Shown piece after piece: positions 16,780 through 27,598 of a stretch of DNA of 45,514 nt. The DNA comes from Acidobacteriota bacterium (lineage in GTDB: Bacteria; Acidobacteriota; Blastocatellia; Pyrinomonadales; Pyrinomonadaceae), in NCBI GenBank assembly GCA_020200135.1, contig JAIVJI010000032.1, positions 66,224 to 111,737 of the forward strand. The letters run 5' to 3'. Position numbers and translations under genes: made by a program. The notes beneath the pieces are model-generated. The model was not told the DNA's origin, did no database searches, and saw only the letters and a list, made by a program, of their open reading frames with translations. The stretch's first letter is position 1; every line of letters begins with the position of its first letter.

Positions 16780-17594
16780 TCGACTTTTTCCTCTAGCTCG
16801 TAGTTAATCCAAAGAACTTCCTTGCGTGTAGTCTTCACGGAGTGAATGACTTTTTCCTCAGATTCGACGCGCCGCCAGTCTCCATAAAGTTCGTCCATTA
16901 GCGCGCAATCGTAGCCCGATAGCGCGACCTTCCCTTTTGCGTTCCTAAGCACTTCGGCGAGCTCCCTGTGGTGCTCGTCCGTCATCTCGTTGGCATAGGC
17001 GTTGACATCTGTCCGAGACTCGTGTGGGTAGGGAGGGTCACAGTAGAAGAGCGTCTCCTCATCGTCATAGCGACGGATGACTTCGACGGCCGGCGCGTGC
17101 TCGATCTGCACACGCAACAACCTTTGTGCGATGAGCGGCAGGTCTTCGACCGCGCCGAGCCAGCGAGACACCGCGCCAGCCATCCCCGCACGGCTGGTTA
17201 ACTTGCAATGCGCCCACCTTCCGGAACTCGCCTTCTGGGCCAACCCTGTCCGCACCTGGCGGGCGAGAATGTAGAAGCGTCGCGCCCGCTCCAACTCAGA
17301 CAAGGCACCGGCCGGCTCGGAGATAGCTATCTCAAATTCCTCGCGGGAGAAGGGCGTCAGGCCGATAGCCTTGGTTAAGGCTTCGCCCTGCTCTCGAAGT
17401 ACGCGGAAGAAATTGACGACCTCGCCGTGTGCGTCGTTATAAGTTTCGACCGGTGAAGGCTCGCGATTGATTAACACTGCGGCTGAGCCGCCAAAGGGTT
17501 CGCAGTAGTGCGTAGTTTTCGGCAACAAAGGTAGAAGCCAATCAAGGTGACTGTACTTGCCGCCGTACCAACCGAAGGCTATCAATTTACCCAT
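16728..17594 (-). CDS. DNA adenine-N6 methyltransferase, D12 (Dam-like) class
   Basis: A 288-residue protein with the D12-class layout: FGWYGGKYSHLDWLLPLLP at the N-terminus (AdoMet-binding FxGGK-type motif), YCEPFGGSAAVL, a variable target-recognition region, and catalytic DPPY in LFYCDPPYPHES near residue 195. It methylates adenine in a specific site, protecting DNA from the adjoining nuclease. The ATG at 17594 (MGKLIAFGWYGGKY) has AGGTGG four bases upstream and puts the first motif at the N-terminus; the 23 codons further upstream are unlikely to be used. The gene precedes and overlaps the nuclease. It lies inside the 31-bp direct repeats and is less GC-rich than the flanks. Confidence 0.92.
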   Translation of the reverse strand: MGKLIAFGWYGGKYSHLDWLLPLLPKTTHYCEPFGGSAAVLINREPSPVETYNDAHGEVVNFFRVLREQGEALTKAIGLTPFSREEFEIAISEPAGALSELERARRFYILARQVRTGLAQKASSGRWAHCKLTSRAGMAGAVSRWLGAVEDLPLIAQRLLRVQIEHAPAVEVIRRYDDEETLFYCDPPYPHESRTDVNAYANEMTDEHHRELAEVLRNAKGKVALSGYDCALMDELYGDWRRVESEEKVIHSVKTTRKEVLWINYELEEKVECQPSAPQESHRQASLL

Positions 17595-17685
17595 CTGCCC
17601 ACCTTTCGCTACTTTTTTAGCACACATCCCGATTTTACCTCCAGAAGTTGGAACCGCGCACATGCCGACGGCCGCGCGCGCCCTT

Positions 17686-17716
17686 TCAAGTCCAGTACGC
17701 GCGGTCGAGCGAGCGG
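17686..17716 (-). repeat. Right 31-bp direct repeat: 3' end of comM
   Basis: It starts exactly at the comM stop codon (17686-17688) and covers the last codons of that gene. It is identical to 15494-15524. The arrangement keeps comM intact while placing foreign genes immediately after it, as expected for site-specific integration at a gene end. Confidence 0.95.
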
Positions 17717-19251
17717 AAGCCGACCGCCTCGGCGACGTTCTGCGGGCGTATCTCCTCGCGGCCTTCGAGGTCGGCGATGGTGCGGCTGACCTTGAGTATC
17801 CGGTCGTAGGCGCGCGCGGAGAGCCCCTGCCGGGTCATGGCCTGCTCCAACAGGCGCTCGCCCTCCGGGTCGAGGCGGCAGTGTCGGCGTATGAGGCGCG
17901 GGGGCATCTGCGCGTTCGAGAAGACGCGGCTCCCACGAAAGCGCTCGCGCTGTCGCCCGCGTGCGGCGACGACGCGCGCGCGTACGGCGGCCGAGTCTTC
18001 GCCCTCGGGCGCCCCGCGGTCGGACAGCTCCTTGAAGCGGACGGCCGGCACGTCGACGTGGATGTCTATGCGGTCTAAGAGCGGCCCGGATATGCGGTTG
18101 ACGTAGCGCTGAATCTGCAAGGGGGTGCAGCGGCACTCGCGCGTCGGGTCGCCAAAATAGCCACACATGCAGGGGTTCATCGCGGCGGCGAGCATGAAGG
18201 AGGCTGGGAAGGTCGTCGTCATCGCCGCGCGGCTGATGGTCACGCGCCGGTCTTCGAGCGGCTGGCGGAGCACCTCCAGGACCGAGCGGTCGAACTCGGG
18301 CAGCTCGTCGAGGAAGAGCACGCCGTGGTGCGCGAGTGAGACCTCGCCCGGGCGCGGCACGGTCCCGCCGCCGACAAGGCCGGCGTTGCTGATGGTGTGG
18401 TGCGGCGAGCGAAAGGGGCGCCGCGTCACGAGCCCCGAGCGCCCCGTCAGCCCCGCCACCGAATGAATCTTCGTCAGCTCAAGCGCCGCCTCGAACTCCA
18501 GAGGTGGCAGAATCGTCGGCAGACGCTTCGCCAGCATCGTCTTCCCCGAGCCGGGCGGCCCGATGAGCAGAATATTGTGTGACCCGGCCGACGCGACTTC
18601 GAGCGCGCGCTTGACGGCGTGCTGCCCGCGCACCTCGCGGAAGTCCACTTCGTAGGGAGCCTCGTGCGTGAGCAGCGCCGCCTCGTCGAAGCGCAGCGGC
18701 GCGGGCGCGGCGCCTGCCCGCAGCGCCGCGACCAGCTCGACCGCCGCGCGCAGCGAGGCCGCGGCGTAGACGTCCACGCCCGAGACGACCGCCGCCTCGG
18801 TCGCATTCTCCTCGGGCAGGATGAGACTGCGTATGCCCGCCTCGCGCGCGCGCAGCGCGACGGGGAGCGCGCCGCGCACCGGGCGCAGGCGGCCGTCGAG
18901 CGAGAGCTCGCCGAGCGAGAGCACGTCCCCCAGCCCCTGCGTCTCGCCGAGGTCGCCGTTGGCGCCGAGGATGCCGAGCGCGATGGGGAGGTCGAAGCTC
19001 GCGCCCTCCTTGCGCACGTCGGCGGGCGCCAGGTTGATGGTCGTCTTGTGGAAGGGGAAGAAGAACGCGGAGTTGTTGACGGCGGCGCGGATGCGCTCGC
19101 GCGACTCGCGGACGGCCGCGTCGGGCAGCCCGACGATGGTGACCGAAGCCGGCGAGTCCGACTCGCCGCGCGCGGGCGTCAGGTCGACTTCGATGTCGAC
19201 GAGGTCTGCGTCGATGCCGTAGACGGCGGCGGACTGTGTGCGGAAGAGCAT
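17686..19251 (-). CDS. comM: YifB/ComM-family AAA+ ATPase (Mg-chelatase-like)
   Basis: A 521-residue protein of normal family length. The N-terminal ChlI-like domain begins [20 protein letters not shown] and contains [18 protein letters not shown] and [19 protein letters not shown]. The AAA+ core has Walker [16 protein letters not shown] and Walker [12 protein letters not shown], with the [13 protein letters not shown] and [11 protein letters not shown] blocks typical of YifB. The C-terminal lid ends in [13 protein letters not shown]. ComM is a helicase that promotes branch migration during natural transformation. The start at 19251 is set by family alignment; the open frame upstream is antisense-like and overlaps the transglycosylase. 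Its last 31 bases are duplicated at the far side of the restriction-modification cassette. Confidence 0.95.
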   Translation of the reverse strand: MLFRTQSAAVYGIDADLVDIEVDLTPARGESDSPASVTIVGLPDAAVRESRERIRAAVNNSAFFFPFHKTTINLAPADVRKEGASFDLPIALGILGANGDLGETQGLGDVLSLGELSLDGRLRPVRGALPVALRAREAGIRSLILPEENATEAAVVSGVDVYAAASLRAAVELVAALRAGAAPAPLRFDEAALLTHEAPYEVDFREVRGQHAVKRALEVASAGSHNILLIGPPGSGKTMLAKRLPTILPPLEFEAALELTKIHSVAGLTGRSGLVTRRPFRSPHHTISNAGLVGGGTVPRPGEVSLAHHGVLFLDELPEFDRSVLEVLRQPLEDRRVTISRAAMTTTFPASFMLAAAMNPCMCGYFGDPTRECRCTPLQIQRYVNRISGPLLDRIDIHVDVPAVRFKELSDRGAPEGEDSAAVRARVVAARGRQRERFRGSRVFSNAQMPPRLIRRHCRLDPEGERLLEQAMTRQGLSARAYDRILKVSRTIADLEGREEIRPQNVAEAVGFRSLDRAYWT

Positions 19252-20903
19252 AGGCGTGCCAGCTTTCGGGGGCGTGAGGCGCTGGCGGGCGCCGCTTCTC
19301 TCTGAAGATGAAAACCCTTGGCCGTGTAGCTCACGAGGCCGGCGCCGGCCGGCGCGGTGCTGTTCGGGCGCTCGTAGGACTTGAGCGTCCTGACGACGCC
19401 CCCGCCCGCCGGGACGACCAGCGCGCCGCCCTTCGAGAGGTCGACGTTCGCATTCCACTGGCGGAGCGCGGCCTCGGTCGTGCCCGCGCGCGTGGCGACG
19501 GACTGGAGGCTCTCGCCCGGCGCGGCCTGGACGACGCGCGCCATCTGGCTGCGGCGGTCGACCGGGATGCGCTTGAGGAGCGCGACCAGCTGGTGCCCGC
19601 GCTTGGGCGGGACCCTCAGCAGGAACGCCTCGCCCGGCGGCGTCATGTCGCGGCGCAGCTCAGGGTTGAGGCTGCGGATGTAGTCCACGCTCGTGTCGGT
19701 CAGAGACGCGACCAGGCCCAGGCTCGTCGCCGAAGGGACGCTCACCGTGTCGTAGGCGAGCGGCGACATCCGCTGGACGTTGCGGAAGCCGTACTTCTCG
19801 GGGTTCTTCGCGATCAGGATGACGGCGAGGATGTTCGGGACGTAGTTGCGCGTCTCCTGCGCGATGTAGGGGTAGATGGACCAGAAGTCCCTGACGCCCG
19901 CGCGCGAGATGGCGCGGTCGACGTTCCCCTCGCCCGTGTTGTAGGCGCCCATCGCCAGCTCCCAGTTGCCGAAGCGGTTGTGGAGCCACTTCAGGTAGCG
20001 CGCCGAGGCGCGCGTCGCCTTCTCGAAGCTGTTGCGCTCGTCGACGTAAGCGGTCTGGCGCAGGCCGAAGCGCGACCCCGTCGAGGGGATGAACTGCCAG
20101 AGCCCCGAAGCCGCGGCCCAGGAGCGGGCGGTCGGCCGCCACGCGCTCTCGACCTGGCCCAGCCAGACGATGTCCTCGGGCACGCCCTCCTCGCGGAAAA
20201 TCTTGCGCGCCATCGCCATGTACTGGCCCGAGCGGCGCAGCCCCGACTCCATCGTCCCGCGTCCGCGACCCTGGTAGTAGTTGATGAAGCCCTGGACGAG
20301 CGGGTGCGGCTTGAACTCGAAGTCGAGCGAGTTCTTGATCTCGGTTTCGAGCTTGGCCACGTCCTCGTCCGAGACGTTCGACTCCTTCTCGTCGAGTTTG
20401 AGCGTGCGCAGGTCGTCGAGCGGCGACGGCTCGAACTTCTGCTCGACGAAGCCGACCTCGGCGGGGACGGGCTGCTGCGTGCCGCCCTGCTGCTGCGCGA
20501 CCGCGACGAAGGCCGCGCCGTCGGCGGCCGGGCGCGGCGCGGGGCCGCCCTGCGGCACCTCGTAGCGGTAGACGTTCTCGACCAGCTCCAGGTAGTAGCG
20601 CTGGAGACGCGGGTTCGACCGCACGTCCATGCCCGATTCGAGCACGGTGTCGACGGCCTTGTCGAACGCCTCGCGGGCGGCCTGGCGCTTGTGGTCTTTG
20701 AGGTTCAGCTCGCCGAGGCGGAAGTGCTTCTCGGCCTCCTCGATGATCTTCGAGACACGCGGGTCTTCGCGCTCGATCTCACTCGGCGTGTTGCGGAGAT
20801 ATGATTGCTGGGAAACTTGCGCCCGGAGCGAGACCGAGGGAAGTAGCAGCGCCGAGAGCAGCGCGGCGTTAATCAGGCGTCGGGGGAGGCTCGTGTTCTT
20901 CAA
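19179..20903 (-). CDS. Membrane-bound lytic murein transglycosylase D-like, LysM tail probably truncated
   Basis: About 574 residues. The start is TTG at 20903 with GAGGAG eight bases upstream, giving a signal peptide ([20 protein letters not shown]). A linker of about 190 residues precedes the SLT catalytic domain: [17 protein letters not shown] with the catalytic Glu, [28 protein letters not shown] and YVPNILAVI. One LysM domain follows ([18 protein letters not shown]). A second begins with VSYTAK and breaks off into sequence that is not LysM ([10 protein letters not shown]) and runs 73 bases into comM. Relatives end after complete LysM repeats, so an internal deletion near 19310-19330 is likely. 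The enzyme cleaves glycan strands to 1,6-anhydro products in the periplasm. Confidence 0.85.
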   Translation of the reverse strand: MKNTSLPRRLINAALLSALLLPSVSLRAQVSQQSYLRNTPSEIEREDPRVSKIIEEAEKHFRLGELNLKDHKRQAAREAFDKAVDTVLESGMDVRSNPRLQRYYLELVENVYRYEVPQGGPAPRPAADGAAFVAVAQQQGGTQQPVPAEVGFVEQKFEPSPLDDLRTLKLDEKESNVSDEDVAKLETEIKNSLDFEFKPHPLVQGFINYYQGRGRGTMESGLRRSGQYMAMARKIFREEGVPEDIVWLGQVESAWRPTARSWAAASGLWQFIPSTGSRFGLRQTAYVDERNSFEKATRASARYLKWLHNRFGNWELAMGAYNTGEGNVDRAISRAGVRDFWSIYPYIAQETRNYVPNILAVILIAKNPEKYGFRNVQRMSPLAYDTVSVPSATSLGLVASLTDTSVDYIRSLNPELRRDMTPPGEAFLLRVPPKRGHQLVALLKRIPVDRRSQMARVVQAAPGESLQSVATRAGTTEAALRQWNANVDLSKGGALVVPAGGGVVRTLKSYERPNSTAPAGAGLVSYTAKGFHLQREAAPASASRPRKLARLCSSAHSPPPSTASTQTSSTSKST

Positions 20904-21261
20904 TCGTTGATCTCCTCTGCGAAGGTAAAGCGAATCCACGATGGCGACCGGGGGCGAGGGGTCGCACGAGCGGCATCCACTAAAGTTCCTAAAAGATAAC
21001 CCTTCGACGACGGAAACGGCTCTGCGGCGATGGGCCTCCGTGGTGGAGTGCAGAACCCTCAGAAACCGTCCGGAAGGTTATCACAGCCCCCTTCAAATAA
21101 GCAACCCTTAGGCCCGCATCTCTATGCAAATAAAAGGCGAAACGACCCGAGTTTCCTGTATTCTTTCGCTTCGCCGTGGGGAAAATTAAGATGCCCCGAC
21201 CGCCCCGCGGGTTGCGCCCCACGCCCGCCCGGAACCGCGCTAAACGAAGGCTAAAAAGCAA
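20904..21261. other. Intergenic region upstream of the transglycosylase
   Basis: It should contain the minus-strand promoter for the transglycosylase. A TTGCTT and GATAAC pair with 16-base spacing exists on that strand around 21080-21110, but the match is weak. The sequence is less GC-rich than its surroundings and may form a leader. No protein or known RNA is recognised. Confidence 0.4.
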
Positions 21262-21314
21262 TCTGCCCGCCGCCGTCTCAGGCTTTACTGGAGCCCGAGA
21301 CGGCGGCGGGCAGA
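21262..21314 (-). terminator. Intrinsic terminator of lon
   Basis: An 18-bp perfect stem (arms 21262-21279 and 21297-21314) with a 17-base loop that itself can pair (ggct with agcc). On the minus strand it is followed by ttgctttttag, and it lies 33 bases after the lon stop. Confidence 0.9.
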
Positions 21315-21346
21315 CCGCCCCACCGGGTCGGTCAAATTAACCGCCC

Positions 21347-23671
<2,325 letters not shown>

Positions 23672-23679
23672 AACTTTTT

Positions 23680-23752
23680 GAGTGACGGGTGACGAGAAAA
23701 AAACGCGGACTTCGGTTCTTCTCATCACTCAATCATTCGTCACTCGTCACTC
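23680..23752. repeat. Hairpin of GTGACG words between hsp20 and lon
   Basis: Arms 23680-23695 and 23737-23752 pair over 16 bp with one mismatch. Each arm is two copies of a GTGACG-type word. The hsp20 stop codon lies inside one arm. On the minus strand a T-run (about seven) precedes the second arm rather than following it, so it is not a canonical terminator; it may cap or separate the two messages. Confidence 0.75.
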
Positions 23753-24207
23753 TCCTTCACCTCTATCCTGTGCTCGACGCCGCGCCGGTCTTCCAGCTTC
23801 GGGAGCCGTATCGTGAGCACGCCGTCCTTCAGCTCGGCCGCGGCGGCGTCCTTGCGCACGGGCCAGCGGAGCAGGATGGTGCGCGTGAACGAGCCGAAGC
23901 TGCGCTCAGAGCATAGATGCGAGATGACGCCGCGGGGTGCGCCCTTGCGCTTGCGGCCGCGCACGCGCAGCTCCTCGTTGGTGAGCGCCACCTCGATCTG
24001 GTCGGCGCGCACGCCCGGCAGCTCGACCGAGACCGTGACGCACGAGCCGGACTCGCAGAGGTCAACGGCCGGCAGCCAGGCCGCGCCCGCCTCGCCCGCC
24101 GCCATCTCCGACGCCTCCTGGAGCGCCTGGAGCAGCCGCCCGACGCGCCCGCGCAGACGCTCCAGCTCGGCCGGATTAACAATCGCCGCGTGAACCGTCC
24201 TCTTCAC
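23740..24207 (-). CDS. Small heat shock protein, Hsp20/alpha-crystallin family
   Basis: A 155-residue protein. An N-terminal helical arm (RLRGRVGRLLQALQEASEM) is followed by an alpha-crystallin domain from about residue 47: PAVDLCESGSCVTVSVELPG, VRADQIEVALTNEELRVRG, FGSFTRTILLRWPV and ELKDGVLTIRLPKLE. The closing GVLTIRLPK strand is the family hallmark. These ATP-independent holdase chaperones bind unfolding proteins. The GTG start follows the broken nrdR stop by three bases, so it is translated from the same message, and lon follows downstream. Co-expression of a holdase and Lon fits heat or envelope stress, though no heat-shock promoter is visible. Confidence 0.92.
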   Translation of the reverse strand: MKRTVHAAIVNPAELERLRGRVGRLLQALQEASEMAAGEAGAAWLPAVDLCESGSCVTVSVELPGVRADQIEVALTNEELRVRGRKRKGAPRGVISHLCSERSFGSFTRTILLRWPVRKDAAAAELKDGVLTIRLPKLEDRRGVEHRIEVKESDE

Positions 24208-24210
24208 TTT

Positions 24211-24577
24211 TTATTTCCGCGCCGCGGCGCCGTCGCGCTTGCGGACGAGCGTCTTCAGCTCCTTCATGAACTCGGTCACGTCCTCGAACTCAAGGTAGAC
24301 CGAGGCGAAGCGGACGTAGGCGACCTTGTCGAGCTCCTTCAGGCGCCGCATGATCATCTCGCCGACCTTCGTCGTCGGCCGCTCGCGCTCGGCCGACTCC
24401 TGGACGTACTTCTCGACGGCGTTGACGCATGTAGGGGATTTCGTCGATGCGCTCGTAGGACGTGAACCTCCGCTCGCAGCGCAGGCACTCCCGCCGCCGG
24501 CGAATGGAGTCGCCCTCGCGCGACTCGCGCGAATCGACGACCTTGTCTTCGAGGTAAGTACAGAAGGGGCATCTCAT
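24211..24577 (-). pseudogene. nrdR: NrdR transcriptional repressor with internal deletion and frameshift
   Basis: The first 50 residues are a perfect NrdR zinc ribbon: [19 protein letters not shown] with Cxx[20 protein letters not shown] with the second CxxC, ending DEIPYM. At about 24428 the frame is lost. A second frame then gives [37 protein letters not shown] and [18 protein letters not shown], the end of the ATP-cone domain, to TAA at 24211. About 37 codons between these parts (the first half of the ATP-cone) are absent compared with the usual 150 residues. NrdR represses ribonucleotide reductase genes using the ATP-cone as nucleotide sensor, so this copy should be non-functional. It is almost always an intact single-copy gene, which makes an assembly fault a serious alternative. 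Confidence 0.92.
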
Positions 24578-24634
24578 AAGAGCGTCCTCTGGTTGAAGCC
24601 CGCGGGGTGTAGACTCTGACCCGCCCCGCACACG

Positions 24635-25741
24635 TCAGGCGCTCGCCGCACGCGCGGCGCCGGCCGACTCCGCCCCGCCGCCGCGCTCAGTCGCGCCCCG
24701 GCCTTCCGATTTCGCCTCGGCCTCCTCGGCCGCGACCAGCTCGCGCAGCCGCGCGACGCTGAAGCCGCTGCGCAGGAAGTAGTAGAGGCCGAAGAAGGTC
24801 GCCGAGCCGAAGACGACGAGGTGCAGGATGATGACGGCCGCCTTCGACTCGTTCTCGGGGAAGCCCAGGTAGTAGACGAGCCCGTGCGACGTGGCCGCGT
24901 GGTAAGTCCCCGCGCCCGCGCCCGGCGTCGGCACCACCGACCCGACCAAAGACCAGCCCAGCACGAAGACCGTCTCACTCACCCCGACGCCCAGGCCAAA
25001 GGCCCGCAGCACGAGCATGTTCGCCACGGTGATCGCGCCCCACAGCGCCGCCGTCCACCCGGCGGTCGCCAAAAGCGCGCGCCCGTCCGACAGAACCCCG
25101 AGCGTCCGCCCGAGCTGGCCCGGCAGCCCCGCGAGAACGCCTCCGAACTTCCTCAGAAAGCCCGGCAGTCTCTCCGCCTTAGCCTCGAGCCAGCGCGTGA
25201 CGCCGTCGGCGCGCCGGCCGAACCAGACGAGCGCGCCCAGGCCGACGACGGCCCCCGCGAACAAGATCAGTCCCGCCTCGCGTATCCGCGCGAAAGTCGC
25301 CTCGTCAGCGCCGGGCAGCCGCAGGAAGAAGAGGTTCGCGGCGAAGAGCAGGATGACCGCCGCGATATCGCAGACGCGCTCGACCGCAATGGTGACGAAG
25401 GCCGCGCCCGGCCGCACCGCGCGGTCGCGCAGCGGCAGAAACGCCGGGCGGACGACCTCGCCCGCGCGCCCGAGCAGGAAGATGGCGCCGAAACCGACCG
25501 TCGTCGCGGCGAAAGCCTCGCGCAAGGAGGCCTCGGGCGCCAGCGGCCGGAGCAAAGTCTTCCAGCGGAACGCGCGAATCAGGTAAGTCGCCCAGACGAC
25601 GACGACCGCCAGCGCGATCAGCCTCCAGTCGGCGCGCCCGACGGCCGCCGACGCCGACGCCCAATCCATGTTCCGCCCGAACCACCACAGGGCGAGCCCG
25701 GCGACGAGACACAGGGCGACGAATTTCAGGTGTCTACGCAA
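24635..25741 (-). CDS. Flippase-like membrane protein (UPF0104/YbhN, LPG-synthase TM family)
   Basis: A 368-residue protein with about eight transmembrane helices. It has the family features: an N-terminal helix (FVALCLVAGLALWWFG), WATYLIRAFRWKTLLRPL after helix 2, GFGAIFLLGRAGEVVRPAFL with the conserved GRxGEVxRP motif, and PTPGAGAGTYHAATSHGL near residue 275. The family is related to the membrane part of lysyl-phosphatidylglycerol synthase and includes lipid-linked sugar transporters; the exact substrate is unknown. The C-terminal 35 residues are a soluble Ala/Glu-rich tail. The start is a TTG (25741) with only a short GGAAG nearby. It is first in a minus-strand series: flippase, nrdR, hsp20, lon. 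Confidence 0.85.
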   Translation of the reverse strand: MRRHLKFVALCLVAGLALWWFGRNMDWASASAAVGRADWRLIALAVVVVWATYLIRAFRWKTLLRPLAPEASLREAFAATTVGFGAIFLLGRAGEVVRPAFLPLRDRAVRPGAAFVTIAVERVCDIAAVILLFAANLFFLRLPGADEATFARIREAGLILFAGAVVGLGALVWFGRRADGVTRWLEAKAERLPGFLRKFGGVLAGLPGQLGRTLGVLSDGRALLATAGWTAALWGAITVANMLVLRAFGLGVGVSETVFVLGWSLVGSVVPTPGAGAGTYHAATSHGLVYYLGFPENESKAAVIILHLVVFGSATFFGLYYFLRSGFSVARLRELVAAEEAEAKSEGRGATERGGGAESAGAARAASA

Positions 25742-26069
25742 GAGCTTCCGTCCCGAAGCGGGCCACGAAGCGCCGCGCGCCCACGCGTCCGCCGCCCCTT
25801 AATTGTGCTCCGATTTGACTTCGCGTGTTGGAGGCCACAAGATATAGTAACATCGTTCGTCTATAATAGTCACAGCGGGGACGGCGGCGGCCGGGGGGCT
25901 TCCCAACCCGTTCGGGACGCGCCCGAGGCTCCGAAAAAGCTCGATTCCGGGGCTTCCGGGGGCGGGAACTTTCCCCTTGAGGCGGTCGTAATGCCCGTTT
26001 GACAAGGGGTTGACCACCCACGCGGGGCGCTTTACTTTGTGCCGCGGAGGGACCTTGAAGGGGCGCGAG
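25742..26069. other. Divergent promoter region upstream of the ECF/anti-sigma operon
   Basis: It separates the flippase-like gene (-) and the ECF sigma gene (+). An exact TATAAT lies at about 25862-25867 on the plus strand, preceded by an AT-rich stretch unlike the surroundings, but no good -35 is seen at 17 bases. No other feature is recognised. Confidence 0.45.
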
Positions 26070-26672
26070 GTGGGAGTAGCTACGGCGGTGAGTGTCGGCG
26101 AAGGTGCTGAGCTGGTCAGGAGGTGTCGAGCCGGGGACGGCGCGGCCTGGGAGGAGATTGTTTCGACCTACTCTCGCCGCATCTACAACCTCGCCTACCG
26201 CTTCACCTCACGCTCGGACGCGGCGGAGGATTTGACGCAGGAGGTCTTCGTCCGCGTCTACCGCTCGCTCGAACAGTACGACCCGAAGCAGGGCGACTTG
26301 CAAAACTGGCTGATGCGCCTCGCCCGCAATTTGGTCATCGACGACTACCGGCGGCGCCAGCGCGCGCCGCAGGACACGCAGGCCGAGGACATCGAGGGCC
26401 ACACCTACCACCTCCGCGCCGCCGGCAACACGCCGCAGCGAGAGATGGAGCGGCATGAGCTGGGCGAGCAGGTGCAGGCCGCGATTGACAAGCTGCCGCC
26501 GGATTTGAGGACCTGCGTCATCCTCCGCGACATAGAGGAGCTGAGCTATCAGGAGATCGTCGACCACCTGAAGATTCCCGAGGGGACGGTCAAGTCGAGG
26601 ATCAACCGCGGGCGCATCGAGCTGGCGAAAATCCTCCGCCGGATGCGCGTCGTCGCGATGAGCGACGTTTGA
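26070..26672 (+). CDS. ECF RNA polymerase sigma factor, RpoE/SigW type
   Basis: About 200 residues, complete. Region 2 is WEEIVSTYSRRIYNLAYRF, then AAEDLTQEVFVRVYRSL. Region 4 is LPPDLRTCVILRDIEELSY, then QEIVDHLKIPEGTVKSRI, ending in NRGRIELAKILRRM. The start is placed at GTG 26070 because AAGGGG lies six bases upstream; longer in-frame starts (TTG at 26010) add residues that look untranslated. The next gene, 104 bases downstream, encodes a membrane anti-sigma factor with two zinc-finger domains, the standard partner. The cognate signal is probably envelope stress, by analogy with this family. Confidence 0.93.
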   Translation: MGVATAVSVGEGAELVRRCRAGDGAAWEEIVSTYSRRIYNLAYRFTSRSDAAEDLTQEVFVRVYRSLEQYDPKQGDLQNWLMRLARNLVIDDYRRRQRAPQDTQAEDIEGHTYHLRAAGNTPQREMERHELGEQVQAAIDKLPPDLRTCVILRDIEELSYQEIVDHLKIPEGTVKSRINRGRIELAKILRRMRVVAMSDV

Positions 26673-26776
26673 TGAGATTGTTCGTGAAGGGGCGTCCCAG
26701 GGTCCGAAGGGTGAACGGACTTTCGGGGCGTCCGGCGCGTTAAAACCAGGAGTGGAAGGGATGGAGCTGATTTAGA

Positions 26777-27556
26777 ATGCTTTGCACAGAGTTTGAAGAT
26801 CGTCTGACGGACTACATCGACGGCGCGCTCGGCGGCGACGAGCAGCGCGCCTTCGGCGAGCACGCCCTGCGGTGCCCCGTCTGTCACGAGCTTTTGAACG
26901 AAGTCCGGAACGCCATCGTCGAGTGCCGCGCGGACGTGCCGCCCCAGCCCACGCCGGGACTGGAGGCGCGCATTCTTCTGAAGACCGCGCCCGAGACCTC
27001 GATGAGATGCGAGGAGTTCGAGGAGCACCTGACGGACTACCTCGACGGATTCATCCCCGCCCCGCTCTACCACCGCTGGGAGCGCCACGCGGCGCTCTGC
27101 GGGCGCTGCTCCGACCTCCCCGGCCACGTCGTGCGCGCCATCGGCGCCTGCTACACATACATCGGCGAGGAGCGCCCCGTCCCGGCCGGGCTCCACGCGC
27201 GCATCCTCCAGGCGACGCTTGGCACGACCGAGGCCGAGGCCGTCCGCGCGCCTTTGGGCGCGAGGCTCACCGAGTGGCTGCGCGGCTGGCTCGACGTGAT
27301 GGTGACGCCGCAGCTCGCGACCGTGGCGACGATGGTGCTGCTGGCCGTCTTCGTCGGCACGAGCACGCTCTCGGACGACGGCTCCATCGCCGGCATGTAC
27401 AACAAGAGCCTCCGGCTGGCGTCGAAGACCTACTCCTACGGCGCCGTGCGCGCCGACGAGCTGAAGCGCGCCACCACGGGTCTCGTCGCCTCGCCGCAGA
27501 CGCAGGGCACGAACGGCTCGGGTCAGCAGACACAGCAGGAGCAGAAGAAGCAGTAA
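26777..27556 (+). CDS. Membrane anti-sigma factor with duplicated zinc-finger (ZAS) domain
   Basis: A 259-residue protein. Two anti-sigma zinc-finger units lie in tandem: CTEFEDRLTDYIDGAL with HALRCPVCHELL (H-x3-C-x2-C), and RCEEFEEHLTDYLDGFI with HAALCGRCSDL (H-x3-C-x2-C). A transmembrane helix is at about residues 178-196 (ATVATMVLLAVFVGTSTL), followed by a short extracytoplasmic tail rich in Gln and Thr. ZAS domains hold ECF sigma factors inactive by wrapping around regions 2 and 4. Having two complete units in one chain is unusual and could bind two sigma factors or give tighter control. The upstream ECF gene is the obvious partner. Confidence 0.9.
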   Translation: MLCTEFEDRLTDYIDGALGGDEQRAFGEHALRCPVCHELLNEVRNAIVECRADVPPQPTPGLEARILLKTAPETSMRCEEFEEHLTDYLDGFIPAPLYHRWERHAALCGRCSDLPGHVVRAIGACYTYIGEERPVPAGLHARILQATLGTTEAEAVRAPLGARLTEWLRGWLDVMVTPQLATVATMVLLAVFVGTSTLSDDGSIAGMYNKSLRLASKTYSYGAVRADELKRATTGLVASPQTQGTNGSGQQTQQEQKKQ

Positions 27557-27598
27557 CAGGCGGGAACGGGGGCGAGAGAGTTGGCAGCAGCAGGTCTG

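Noticed and set aside
21060..21110. TCCGGAAGG near 21072 resembles the SRP RNA core
   Set aside because: The flanking conserved parts (CAGG before and the AAGCAG-type loop after) are missing and no stem fits.
21186..21193. TTAAGATG, also at 28415-28422 and nearly at 34178, as a shared promoter element
   Set aside because: At 21186 there is no gene to serve on that strand and no -35 match at the others; eight bases recurring is weak evidence.
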